This document shows positions 26,337-33,776 of a stretch of DNA of 64,000 nt, piece by piece. Within the stretch, counting starts at the first letter, position 1, and every line of letters starts with the position of its first letter. The DNA lies in contig NZ_FSRM01000001.1 in assembly GCF_900141745.1 (NCBI RefSeq), positions 3,472,001 to 3,536,000 of the forward strand, written 5' to 3'. This stretch comes from Paraburkholderia phenazinium. GTDB lineage: Bacteria > Pseudomonadota > Gammaproteobacteria > Burkholderiales > Burkholderiaceae. Below the pieces are notes generated by a model. It was given only the letters and a program-made list of their open reading frames with translations. It was not told where the DNA came from and ran no database searches. A program made the position numbers and the translations under genes.

Positions 26337-26592
26337 GCCATGCAAATTCAATAAGTCTGATCTATTCGTCCGACCGGATTTCGAATCGGCTCCGCATAAG
26401 CGGCCAGTTATGACGAGAGCGTTTCATCCGGGTAACTATTTCGCTCGTCAGACGATTTATTCCGACGGGCGCAAGCATCTATTACTGATTAAAAAAACGG
26501 CGCGATCATAGCATTGCATATTTTGTCTGTAAGCTCGCGCGGATTGCACAACGCGCGACGTTTATTGCTCCGATGACCTGGAGTTTGTCGTG

Positions 26593-26607
26593 GCGTACCA
26601 GGTACGC
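26593..26607. promoter_or_regulatory. 15-bp palindrome GCGTACC-A-GGTACGC
   Basis: Seven-base perfect arms around a single A, about 235 bp before the glycoside hydrolase start. It may be an operator. Confidence 0.4.
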
Positions 26608-26842
26608 GTCCCCTATGCTGAGATTTGACACCACAAGCGGGCGTACGCCGGCGATGAGGGTGCTAACGCTGCACCACGTTGACGAATCGCTGCACCGCGC
26701 GTGGAACGGCCGAAGACAACACGCGAGCTGCGTGGTGTAGCGCACTGGACGGGGTTTTATCGTGTGCCTGAATGATGTGAGTATTGCTTCCGCCATGTTC
26801 ACAGCGCTACTCGCGCGCCGCTGCGTCGTTCTTCGGACCACC

Positions 26843-29383
26843 ATGAGACACACACCGTCCTCGCAGCACGAGCTTGCGCCATCTGTGTCCCTCTTTCGGC
26901 GTGGCGGATTTTCACTGACGACGCTGGCGCTTCGTCTGATGGTGGCGCTCACCATCGCCGCCTGCAGCCAGCACGATGTCGCTGTGAACGCGGCCACGGA
27001 AAACGACCCGCAAGCCCCACAGGCATCATCGGCGCAGACGGCCAGCCCGGCGACGCTGTGCGCAGCAGAGCGCGGGTTTTGCCGCTTCTCCGGCACCGAA
27101 CAGGTTCGCTACGGCACCTCGAACCGCTACGTCGTGCTCACGCTCACCGGCGGCAAGCCTTGCAATAACAGCGTATTCGGCGACCCGGCACCGGGCTCGC
27201 AAAAGAGTTGCTGGATCGTGCGCACCTCGGCGACGAACGCCGCGGCGCCACCGAACCCAGCCGCAACGCTTGTCGCAGACGGAACCGATGCCCGCTCTCA
27301 GGATCCGCCACCGGCCGCCACCGCCGCGCCCCACCGTGCCGCTATCACCTGGACCGCGTGCGCCAGCGAGCGCGGCACGTGTGCTTTCTCAGGTACGCAC
27401 GACGTCAAGTACGGCAGCGATTCAAAATATGTCATCCTGACCTTTACCGGCGGCACGGCGTGCGACAACACCGTGTTCGGCGATCCGGCGCCCGGCGCGC
27501 AAAAACGCTGCTGGTACGACAGCGGCGTGGCGCCGGCACCCACGCCGACATCGATCATCGCGACGCCTGGCAAGAGTGCGCTGACCTGTGGCGCACCGTC
27601 CGAACCGGCCAACGCGGCGGCCGACGGCCCCGCCATCGAAGCGGATACACCCGGCGGCGACGGTACGCGCATGTTCGCCAACGGTCGCCCCTTCGCGGTG
27701 GAACTCACCACGCGCGCCAGGCAGCGCGACACACTCGACTGGCAGATTCTCGATACGTGGAGCAACGTGCGCGCATCTGGGCAATTCCAGGTCGCGAGCG
27801 GCCCGCAGGTCGTCACGCTCAATTGCGTATCGACGCTCGCCGGTTACTTTGCCATCTCCGCGAGCCTGAGTTCGGCCGGCGCAGAACTGCCGGCTCGCGG
27901 CACGCGGCCGGTCGGCATGGCGAGCTTCGGCGTTCTGCCCGATCTGTCTGGCGTCCTCACTCCCCCCACCTACGCGCGTGAGGACCTGCACCGGTTCGGC
28001 GGCCAGGGCTCGGCCTATGTGACGCCCGGCCAGCACTGCTGCTCGGGCGACGGCTACCGGCCGCTCTACCCCGATCTGGGACTGCGGTGGGTCAACGATA
28101 ACCGCAACTGGTACATGATGGAGCCGAACGGCCCGAACACCTTCAACGCCGCGTCCTATCCGCTCGCACCGTTCCTCAAGGGCGGCGATCTGCTGCGCCT
28201 GATCCAGCTGGACGGGATTCCCGCATGGGCGAGCCCCACGCACGTTGCCACCCACAGCTATCTGCCGGTCTCGGTGCCGGCGTATCAGGCCTTCATGACC
28301 AAGGTCGGCCAGGAGTCGAACCAGGTGCGCACCCAGCACTTTCCGCGGCAATCGCGCAACTACTATCAGGTGACGTGGGAGCCCGATTACAACAGCGGCT
28401 TGCCGTGGAAGGACACGGACGCCAATCTGGTCGCGCTGTATCAGGCCACCTGGCAGGCCATTCACGCAAGCGACCCCAATGCCGTGATCATGGGCACCAC
28501 CAACGCCTCGGTCGCCACCAATACCGAATGGCTGCAGCGGCTCCAGCCGCTCGGCATCGCGAAGTACCTCGACGGCGTGTCGATTCATGGCTACTACGAC
28601 GTCGGCACCACGCCGTCTCATCCACCCGAGCGGCTCGTGGGCGACAGCGATCCCGCCAAGGCGGCCCAGTCGCTGCGTGCGACCATGCGTGCGCTGCGCC
28701 AGCAGATTGCCTCGACGCTCAAACCCGGCGCGCGTCTGTTTGTCACCGAAACCGGCATCAGCTACGACATCGGCTCGAAATATGGCCCGAACTATCCGAC
28801 GCCGAACGTGCTGTACGCCCAGGGCGCGCTGGTCGCGCGCACGCATCTGATCCTGCTCGGCGAGGGTGCCGATGTGACCTATCTGTTCTATGCGACCGAC
28901 TTTCCGGACCAGGCTGGTTATGGATTGTTCTTCGATCTCGCCGATCCGCAAGGTGGCTACGGGCCGTCCGCCATCAGTCCGAAGCCCGCGGCCATGGTCA
29001 CCGCTGCGATGACCCGCCTTATCGACGGCACCAACACGCTCGGCCCGCTCAACAATCTGCCGGCCGGTGTCTACGCGTATGCGTTCCAGCAGTTGAATAA
29101 CGGCGCGGTGGTCACGGCCCTATGGACCCATAACAATGCAGACTGGAACGCGAGCAAGGGCTTCAGCGCAACCTATCAGGTGCCCTACAGCCTGCAGGTC
29201 GACGCGCCGGGCAGCTCCGGCCAGGTGACGGTGCTCGACATGATGGGCAATCCGTCGAGCCTGCCCTACAGCAACGGCGTGGCTGCGCTCACGCTGACTG
29301 AGGCGCCCATCTACGTGATTTCGACCAACGCAGGCGTCGCTCGCGCCAACGTCACGACGCCGGCCGGTTACGTCGCGCAGTGA
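26843..29383 (+). CDS. Lipoprotein glycoside hydrolase (clan GH-A, GH39-like) with two Cys-rich modules
   Basis: An 846-residue exported lipoprotein. The signal peptide ends at the lipobox TIAAC (Cys41). Two 51-residue modules follow at residues 73-123 and 173-223, each with the pattern C-x2-ERG-x-C, GT-x2-V(R/K)YG and VFGDPAPG ending in Cys. They resemble small carbohydrate-associated modules of secreted enzymes. The C-terminal part is a TIM-barrel-like hydrolase with WEPDYN (Glu513, likely acid/base) and FVTETGIS (Glu636, likely nucleophile), then a beta-sandwich end. It may trim or degrade the EPS, as PslG does for Psl; that role is inference. ATG 26843 is chosen for the signal peptide; GTG 26762 and ATG 26795 are in frame, and none has a good ribosome site. 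Confidence 0.75.
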   Translation: MRHTPSSQHELAPSVSLFRRGGFSLTTLALRLMVALTIAACSQHDVAVNAATENDPQAPQASSAQTASPATLCAAERGFCRFSGTEQVRYGTSNRYVVLTLTGGKPCNNSVFGDPAPGSQKSCWIVRTSATNAAAPPNPAATLVADGTDARSQDPPPAATAAPHRAAITWTACASERGTCAFSGTHDVKYGSDSKYVILTFTGGTACDNTVFGDPAPGAQKRCWYDSGVAPAPTPTSIIATPGKSALTCGAPSEPANAAADGPAIEADTPGGDGTRMFANGRPFAVELTTRARQRDTLDWQILDTWSNVRASGQFQVASGPQVVTLNCVSTLAGYFAISASLSSAGAELPARGTRPVGMASFGVLPDLSGVLTPPTYAREDLHRFGGQGSAYVTPGQHCCSGDGYRPLYPDLGLRWVNDNRNWYMMEPNGPNTFNAASYPLAPFLKGGDLLRLIQLDGIPAWASPTHVATHSYLPVSVPAYQAFMTKVGQESNQVRTQHFPRQSRNYYQVTWEPDYNSGLPWKDTDANLVALYQATWQAIHASDPNAVIMGTTNASVATNTEWLQRLQPLGIAKYLDGVSIHGYYDVGTTPSHPPERLVGDSDPAKAAQSLRATMRALRQQIASTLKPGARLFVTETGISYDIGSKYGPNYPTPNVLYAQGALVARTHLILLGEGADVTYLFYATDFPDQAGYGLFFDLADPQGGYGPSAISPKPAAMVTAAMTRLIDGTNTLGPLNNLPAGVYAYAFQQLNNGAVVTALWTHNNADWNASKGFSATYQVPYSLQVDAPGSSGQVTVLDMMGNPSSLPYSNGVAALTLTEAPIYVISTNAGVARANVTTPAGYVAQ

Positions 29384-29503
29384 GCTTGTCCTGATGCGCA
29401 GAGAGTTCGGCGCATTTGGCAGGGATGCCGCTGGCGGATGCGCCGGCACGAAACGCTAGACTGAGATCTGCTCGCGCAGACGACTGAGGAGATCGACGCT
29501 ACC

Positions 29504-29956
29504 ATGCTTGCCCGCCCCGAATTCCTCGACGTCGTCCGCCTGACGCCGCTCATCTCGATCGACCTCATCGTCGTCGACGACCAGGGACGGGTGCTGCTCG
29601 GACGACGCGTCAACCGCCCCGCACTGGGCGCGTGGTTCGTGCCCGGCGGAAGGATCCACAAGGACGAATCGCTAAGCGGCGCATTCAGCCGGATCGCGCG
29701 CGAGGAACTCGGGCTGGAGAATCAGTCGCAGAATGCGGCCTGCTTTCGCGGCGTATTCGAACATCACTACGACGAAAACTTCGCCGGCGCGGCCGATATC
29801 TCAACTCACTACATCGTGCTCGGCTATATGCTGGTGCTGCGCGAAACTGCGCGTATCGGTCGCTTCGAACAGCACAGCGACTACGTCTGGATGACGCCGT
29901 CGGAACTGCTGGCCTGCAGCGACGTGCATGAGAACACCAAGGCGTATTTCCGCTAA
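29504..29956 (+). CDS. gmm: GDP-mannose mannosyl hydrolase, Nudix family (WcaH type)
   Basis: A 150-residue Nudix protein. The Nudix box reads GGRIHKDESLSGAFSRIARE-ELGL: the Glu of the usual REU segment is replaced by Ile, a known feature of the GDP-mannose hydrolase branch, which uses a His elsewhere as base. These enzymes hydrolyse GDP-mannose (and GDP-glucose) to GDP and sugar and may tune sugar-nucleotide supply. Length equals that of WcaH. ATG 29504 has GAGGAG upstream at a slightly long distance. It lies 120 bp after the glycoside hydrolase and converges with galU across a hairpin. This enzyme fits well with the GDP-mannose/GDP-fucose EPS locus. Confidence 0.9.
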   Translation: MLARPEFLDVVRLTPLISIDLIVVDDQGRVLLGRRVNRPALGAWFVPGGRIHKDESLSGAFSRIAREELGLENQSQNAACFRGVFEHHYDENFAGAADISTHYIVLGYMLVLRETARIGRFEQHSDYVWMTPSELLACSDVHENTKAYFR

Positions 29957-29991
29957 GAAAACTTAGAAGCGCTTAATACACAAGCACACAA

Positions 29992-30018
29992 GCGCGGCTG
30001 CAGGCTTCTCAGCCGCGC
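29992..30018. terminator. Hairpin between convergent gmm and galU
   Basis: GCGCGGCTG (29992-30000) pairs perfectly with CAGCCGCGC (30010-30018) around a nine-base loop. The T-run is weak on both strands. Placement between converging stops supports a bidirectional terminator. Confidence 0.6.
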
Positions 30019-30033
30019 ATTGTCACACCCGGC

Positions 30034-30927
30034 TCATTCGGCCATTTCCAGGCTATCTGCCGCGAGTTTTGCATTCAGATAAGCTTCAAAGCCCGCTTTC
30101 ACCTCGGGATGCCTGAGCGCGAACTCAACCGTCGCCTTCAGATAACCGAGCTTGCTGCCGCAGTCGAAACGCTTGCCGTGGTAGCGGTAGGCGAGCACCT
30201 GTTCGTCGGCGAGCAGCGACTGGATCGCATCGGTCAACTGGATCTCGCCGCCGGCGCCCGGCTGCGTCTTGCGCAGATGCCCGAAAATCCCCGGCGTCAG
30301 CACATAACGCCCCACGACACCTAGATTCGACGGCGCCCGCGCCGGTTCGGGTTTTTCCACCACGCCCGACATGCGGAACACGCGGTCGTCCCACGCCTTG
30401 CCCTCTATCACGCCGTAGGATCGCGTTTCCTGCGGCTCGATCTCTTCCACGCCGATCACCGAACAGTGGTAATGGTCGAAGACGCCGATCATCTGCGTCA
30501 GCACGGGTGGGCGGCCGTCGATCAGATCGTCGGCCAGCATCACGGCAAACGGCTCATCGCCAATCAGCTTCTCAGCGCACAGAACCGCATGGCCGAGGCC
30601 GCGCGGCTCCGACTGCCGCACATAAAAGCAATCGACGTGGCTCGGCTTGATGCCGCGCACCAGAGCAAGCAGATCCTGTTTGCCACGGGCCATCAGTTCG
30701 GCCTCGATCTCGTATGACTTGTCGAAGTGATCTTCGATCGCGCGCTTGCCGCGCCCCGTGACGAAGATCATTTCGGTAATGCCGGCGGCGATCGCTTCTT
30801 CGACCGCATACTGGATCAAGGGCTTGTCGACGATCGGCAGCATCTCTTTGGGGCTGGCCTTGGTGGCGGGCAGAAATCGCGTTCCGAGTCCGCCTACGGG
30901 AAAAACCGCTTTATGAACGTTGCGCAT
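30034..30927 (-). CDS. galU: UTP-glucose-1-phosphate uridylyltransferase
   Basis: A 297-residue nucleotidyltransferase that makes UDP-glucose from UTP and glucose-1-phosphate. The N-terminus [28 protein letters not shown] sequence is the UTP-binding signature, with [20 protein letters not shown] following, and [12 protein letters not shown] holds the metal-binding Asp. [21 protein letters not shown] is also typical. ATG 30927 is taken, with GGGGAG upstream; the in-frame GTG at 30936 lies on top of that site. UDP-glucose is the likely substrate of the initiating transferase, so galU fits the locus even though its direction and spacing make it an independent unit. Confidence 0.95.
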   Translation of the reverse strand: MRNVHKAVFPVGGLGTRFLPATKASPKEMLPIVDKPLIQYAVEEAIAAGITEMIFVTGRGKRAIEDHFDKSYEIEAELMARGKQDLLALVRGIKPSHVDCFYVRQSEPRGLGHAVLCAEKLIGDEPFAVMLADDLIDGRPPVLTQMIGVFDHYHCSVIGVEEIEPQETRSYGVIEGKAWDDRVFRMSGVVEKPEPARAPSNLGVVGRYVLTPGIFGHLRKTQPGAGGEIQLTDAIQSLLADEQVLAYRYHGKRFDCGSKLGYLKATVEFALRHPEVKAGFEAYLNAKLAADSLEMAE

Positions 30928-31171
30928 TTTCTTCACTCCCCTTTCGTGTCGTTGTTTCCGGTTTCCCGCTATGTGAATCCGAGCCTATTCCGCAGCTGTC
31001 GAAATTACCTGCCAACTGTTCGCCGTTTCCCGCCGCCGGTGGCGAAGCCAGCCTATACCGGGTCACGCGTTACTTAAATTAAGTTTCATCAAACGATTGC
31101 CCTGTTTCAGCCAACGCGCGCGGCCGCCGATCCATAATTTCCTCAACGTGATACGTATTGAGGAGACGGAC

Positions 31172-31546
31172 ATGCCGATGAGCATCGAGATGATCAACGA
31201 GTACGGTGACAATGCAGTACGGGTTGCCGTCGACGACAATTCTGTACTGCTGGCGGCGAGCGAAGTCGACGCGGTCATCGAGCGCCTGAGCCTGCTGCGC
31301 GCCGCGATGCGGCCTGAAGTGCCGAAAGAGCCGTCGCGCACGCACCAGTATGTAATCGAAATGGATCCTTGCTGGCACACGGAGAAACATCCGCTCTATG
31401 ACGGCGCCGTGCTGTTCATGCGACACACCGGTCTCGGCTGGGCCGGCTTTGCGCTGCCCACGGCAAGCCTCGCCAAACTTAACGACGCCTTGTCGAAGCA
31501 TCTCAAGCAGCTGGAAGTGGAAGAGGCGCACGCGCTGATGAATTGA
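31172..31546 (+). CDS. Conserved-looking hypothetical protein, 124 residues
   Basis: I do not recognise a family. The 124-residue soluble protein has no signal peptide and no membrane segment, is acidic, and ends in a predicted helix (LAKLNDALSKHLKQLEVEEA). A strong ribosome site (AGGAG, six bases before ATG 31172) decides the start within a longer open frame. It is divergent from galU across about 240 bp and followed by two hairpins with T-runs. Codon use matches the neighbours, so it is very likely a real gene. Confidence 0.75.
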   Translation: MPMSIEMINEYGDNAVRVAVDDNSVLLAASEVDAVIERLSLLRAAMRPEVPKEPSRTHQYVIEMDPCWHTEKHPLYDGAVLFMRHTGLGWAGFALPTASLAKLNDALSKHLKQLEVEEAHALMN

Positions 31547-31622
31547 AGCGTTGCAACGATTTGTTCCGCTTTGTGCAGCAATGTATTTCAAAGTTCGTCT
31601 CCACTGCGCACATGCGACACCC

Positions 31623-31656
31623 TATACTGACCTTTCCGCATCACTGCGGTCTTTTT
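31623..31656 (+). terminator. Hairpin CCGCA-TCAC-TGCGG with T-run, preceded by a TATACT box
   Basis: The stem at 31636-31649 is followed by TCTTTTT. A good -10 hexamer TATACT lies at 31623-31628, with no clear -35. The hairpin may end the upstream gene or be the 5' part of a short RNA that ends at the terminator at 31671. Confidence 0.5.
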
Positions 31657-31670
31657 CAAGATCTCCTTAC

Positions 31671-31696
31671 AGCGCGGCTTGTCCGCGCTTTTTTTT
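31671..31696 (+). terminator. Strong intrinsic terminator
   Basis: AGCGCGG (31671-31677), a five-base loop, and CCGCGCT (31683-31689) run into a tract of eight T. This is the clearest Rho-independent terminator in the region. The remaining part of 31547-31865 holds the palindrome GTTCATGAAC at 31760 and an AT-rich stretch just before the LysR gene. Confidence 0.85.
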
Positions 31697-31865
31697 GCCT
31701 GTCGCTTTTGCAAGGCGACCCGCGCACCGCGCCTCCGACGCGCGCAATGTATCCACGCAGTTCATGAACATTGCACAAAATTAAAAAAGACTTAATCAAG
31801 CTGGCAGTGCCATGTTATCTGCGAGCGCCCATGATGCACGCATCGTCCTTTCCTAGTGTACGAAC

Positions 31866-32789
31866 ATGAACCAGCTACAAGCGATGCGTGTCTTCACACG
31901 CGTAGTCGATCTCGCCAGCTTCAACCTGGCCGCGAGACAACTGGGCATGTCGGCTGCCGCCGTCACGCGCAGTGTCAGTATGCTCGAGGCGCATCTGAAC
32001 ATGCGCCTGCTCAACCGCACGACGCGCAGCCTGTCGCTCACGGAAGTGGGCAAGGAGTATCTGGACGGCTGCCGCACGATCATCGAAAAGCTCGATGAAA
32101 TGGAATCGAACCTCGTGCAGACCACCCGCGACCCGCGCGGCACCTTGCGCATCGCCACACCCATGACCTTCGCGACCTCAGGGCTCGGCAACCTGCTCGC
32201 CTCCTATCGAACGCTGCATCCCCGGGTCGATTTCGACATCACCACCTTCGACACGCATATCGACATGGTGGAAGGCGGCTACGACGTGTGCTTCTCCGAC
32301 GACCGCCGCCTCGCCAGCTCCACACTGGTAAGCCGCACACTCACGAGCATCGAGGAAGTCACGGTCGCTTCGCCGTCGTATCTGGCTCGCCACGGCACGC
32401 CGCGCGACCCGGCTGCACTGAATCGTCATGGCTTGCTGACGGTCTCCGACGGCACCTCGCGGACCTGGGAATTCGCGGATGCCGACGGCGTCTACCGCGT
32501 CAACACCGGTAGCGCGTTGACGGCGACCAGCAGCGCGATGGTGCGGGTGGCCGCTCTCAACCACATGGGCATCGCGTTGCTGCCGCTGCCGTTCGTTGAC
32601 GAAGACCTCGCTCACGGCACGCTCGTGCCGGTGCTCGAAGAGTACCAGGTGAATGGCGGTCCCCGTCATGTGTCGATCCTGTACTCCGGCCGCAACTATC
32701 TGTCGATGAAGGTGCGCAGCTTTATCGACTTTGCTGTGAGCCAGTATCGCGCACCCGACAAGCAGGTCGCGTTGCGGGTCGTCGCCTGA
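31866..32789 (+). CDS. LysR-family transcriptional regulator
   Basis: A 307-residue LysR-type regulator of the CrgA/DsdC-like branch common in Burkholderiales. Residues 1-60 form the winged helix (FTRVVDLASFNLAARQLGMS, then VTRSVSMLEAHLNMRLLNRT). The rest is a periplasmic-binding-protein-like effector domain beginning at GTLRIATPMTF. Effectors cannot be told from sequence. It is followed after 28 bp by a response regulator gene in the same direction, so both are probably one transcript, upstream of the RND efflux operon. It may control that operon or itself. Confidence 0.92.
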   Translation: MNQLQAMRVFTRVVDLASFNLAARQLGMSAAAVTRSVSMLEAHLNMRLLNRTTRSLSLTEVGKEYLDGCRTIIEKLDEMESNLVQTTRDPRGTLRIATPMTFATSGLGNLLASYRTLHPRVDFDITTFDTHIDMVEGGYDVCFSDDRRLASSTLVSRTLTSIEEVTVASPSYLARHGTPRDPAALNRHGLLTVSDGTSRTWEFADADGVYRVNTGSALTATSSAMVRVAALNHMGIALLPLPFVDEDLAHGTLVPVLEEYQVNGGPRHVSILYSGRNYLSMKVRSFIDFAVSQYRAPDKQVALRVVA

Positions 32790-32817
32790 TGGCCCTGAAG
32801 AAATACGCTAGCGAACC

Positions 32818-33492
32818 ATGCCGAAGATACTGACGATCGAAGACGATGAACTGATCGCGGACGATATCGTGCGCACGCTCACATCGAGCGGTTTCTCGGT
32901 CGACGTGGCTCGCACCGGCCGCGAAGGCATGGCCAAGGTCATGGCAGGCGAATACGACGTCGTCACGCTCGACCGCATGCTGCCGGATCTCGACGGTCTG
33001 ACGATCGTCGCCACCATGCGCGGTGTGGGCATGGAAACGCCGGTGCTGGTGATGAGCGCGATGTCCGATGTCGATCATCGCATTCAGGGGCTGCGCGCCG
33101 GTGGCGACGACTATCTGACCAAGCCGTTCTCAGCCGACGAGATGTTTGCACGCGTGGAAGTACTGCTGCGGCGGCGTCCGCGTAATGCCAAGGCCGAGAC
33201 CTTGCTGCGTACCGGTGCGCTTGAGCTCGACCTGGTGCGCCGACGCGTCACCCACGGCAAGCGCGAACTCGAACTGCAGCCGACCGAATTCCGCGTCCTC
33301 GAATTCATGATGCGTCATGCAGGCCAGGTGCTAACGCGCACGATGATTTTCGAAGCGGTGTGGGGTTGCCGCTTCGATCCGGGCACCAACCTCATTGACG
33401 TGCACGTGGGGCGTCTGCGCAAGAAGGTGGACGTGCCGGGCGAGCGTCCACTGATCCGTACCATTCGCGGCTCCGGCTACCTGTTCGGTTGA
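32818..33492 (+). CDS. OmpR-family response regulator without adjacent kinase
   Basis: A 224-residue response regulator. The receiver has the acidic pair Asp9/Asp10, the phospho-acceptor Asp52 (VVTLDRMLP) and Lys102 (LTKPF). A winged-helix trans_reg_C domain follows (LELQPTEFRVLEFMMRHAGQ and NLIDVHVGRLRKKVD). It is complete and should be active. No histidine kinase gene is adjacent. It is strikingly similar along its length to the regulator at 42635-43312, which does have a kinase, so the two are paralogues and may share a kinase. It is followed by a 284-bp leader region and the RND efflux operon, a likely target. Confidence 0.93.
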   Translation: MPKILTIEDDELIADDIVRTLTSSGFSVDVARTGREGMAKVMAGEYDVVTLDRMLPDLDGLTIVATMRGVGMETPVLVMSAMSDVDHRIQGLRAGGDDYLTKPFSADEMFARVEVLLRRRPRNAKAETLLRTGALELDLVRRRVTHGKRELELQPTEFRVLEFMMRHAGQVLTRTMIFEAVWGCRFDPGTNLIDVHVGRLRKKVDVPGERPLIRTIRGSGYLFG

Positions 33493-33666
33493 CGCGCAAG
33501 CGCGTCGCCGCCCTCTCCCCTCTCATCGAACACAGCGTGCCCAATGCGGCGCGCTGTGTGTCTTTGCACGTGATCGCGCTGCCGCACGGCCAACGCATCG
33601 TCACCGTACTGTGAATTTCGTCATGCCTGGCAACTAAAACTTGTTTCATTTTTTTAGTCGCAGGGT

Positions 33667-33727
33667 GTTAGGGCCTGCTCTACAGAATACCGACATCGGG
33701 TAATCCACCAGTGGGATTTGCCCTAAC
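33667..33727 (+). promoter_or_regulatory. Nested inverted repeats upstream of the RND operon
   Basis: GTTAGGGC (33667-33674) and GCCCTAAC (33720-33727) are perfect 8-bp arms enclosing 45 bases. Inside, AATCC (33702-33706) pairs with GGATT (33714-33718). This could fold as one long hairpin in the leader of the pump gene or act as an operator. The rest of 33493-33776 has an AT-rich run (TTTCATTTTTTTAG) and no gene. Confidence 0.5.
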
Positions 33728-33776
33728 CGACTGACGCCGCCGAGTCATCGCGCCATTCTGAACGGAGCAGCTTTCG

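Larger units (their letters stand above)
25669..26842. other. Long non-coding control region between AraC-type regulator and glycoside hydrolase
   Basis: About 1.17 kb without a convincing gene, clearly richer in A and T than the surrounding DNA. The short open frames here have no ribosome sites or recognisable products. It contains several dyads listed separately: a hairpin at 25981, two GTTTCA-N4-TGAAA dyads at 26160 and 26321, and a 15-bp palindrome at 26593. It serves as the divergent promoter region of the regulator gene (minus) and the glycoside hydrolase (plus). Confidence 0.6.

Noticed and set aside
25725..26511. Short open frames in the AT-rich control region
   Set aside because: They overlap the dyads, lack ribosome sites and have no family; the region looks regulatory.
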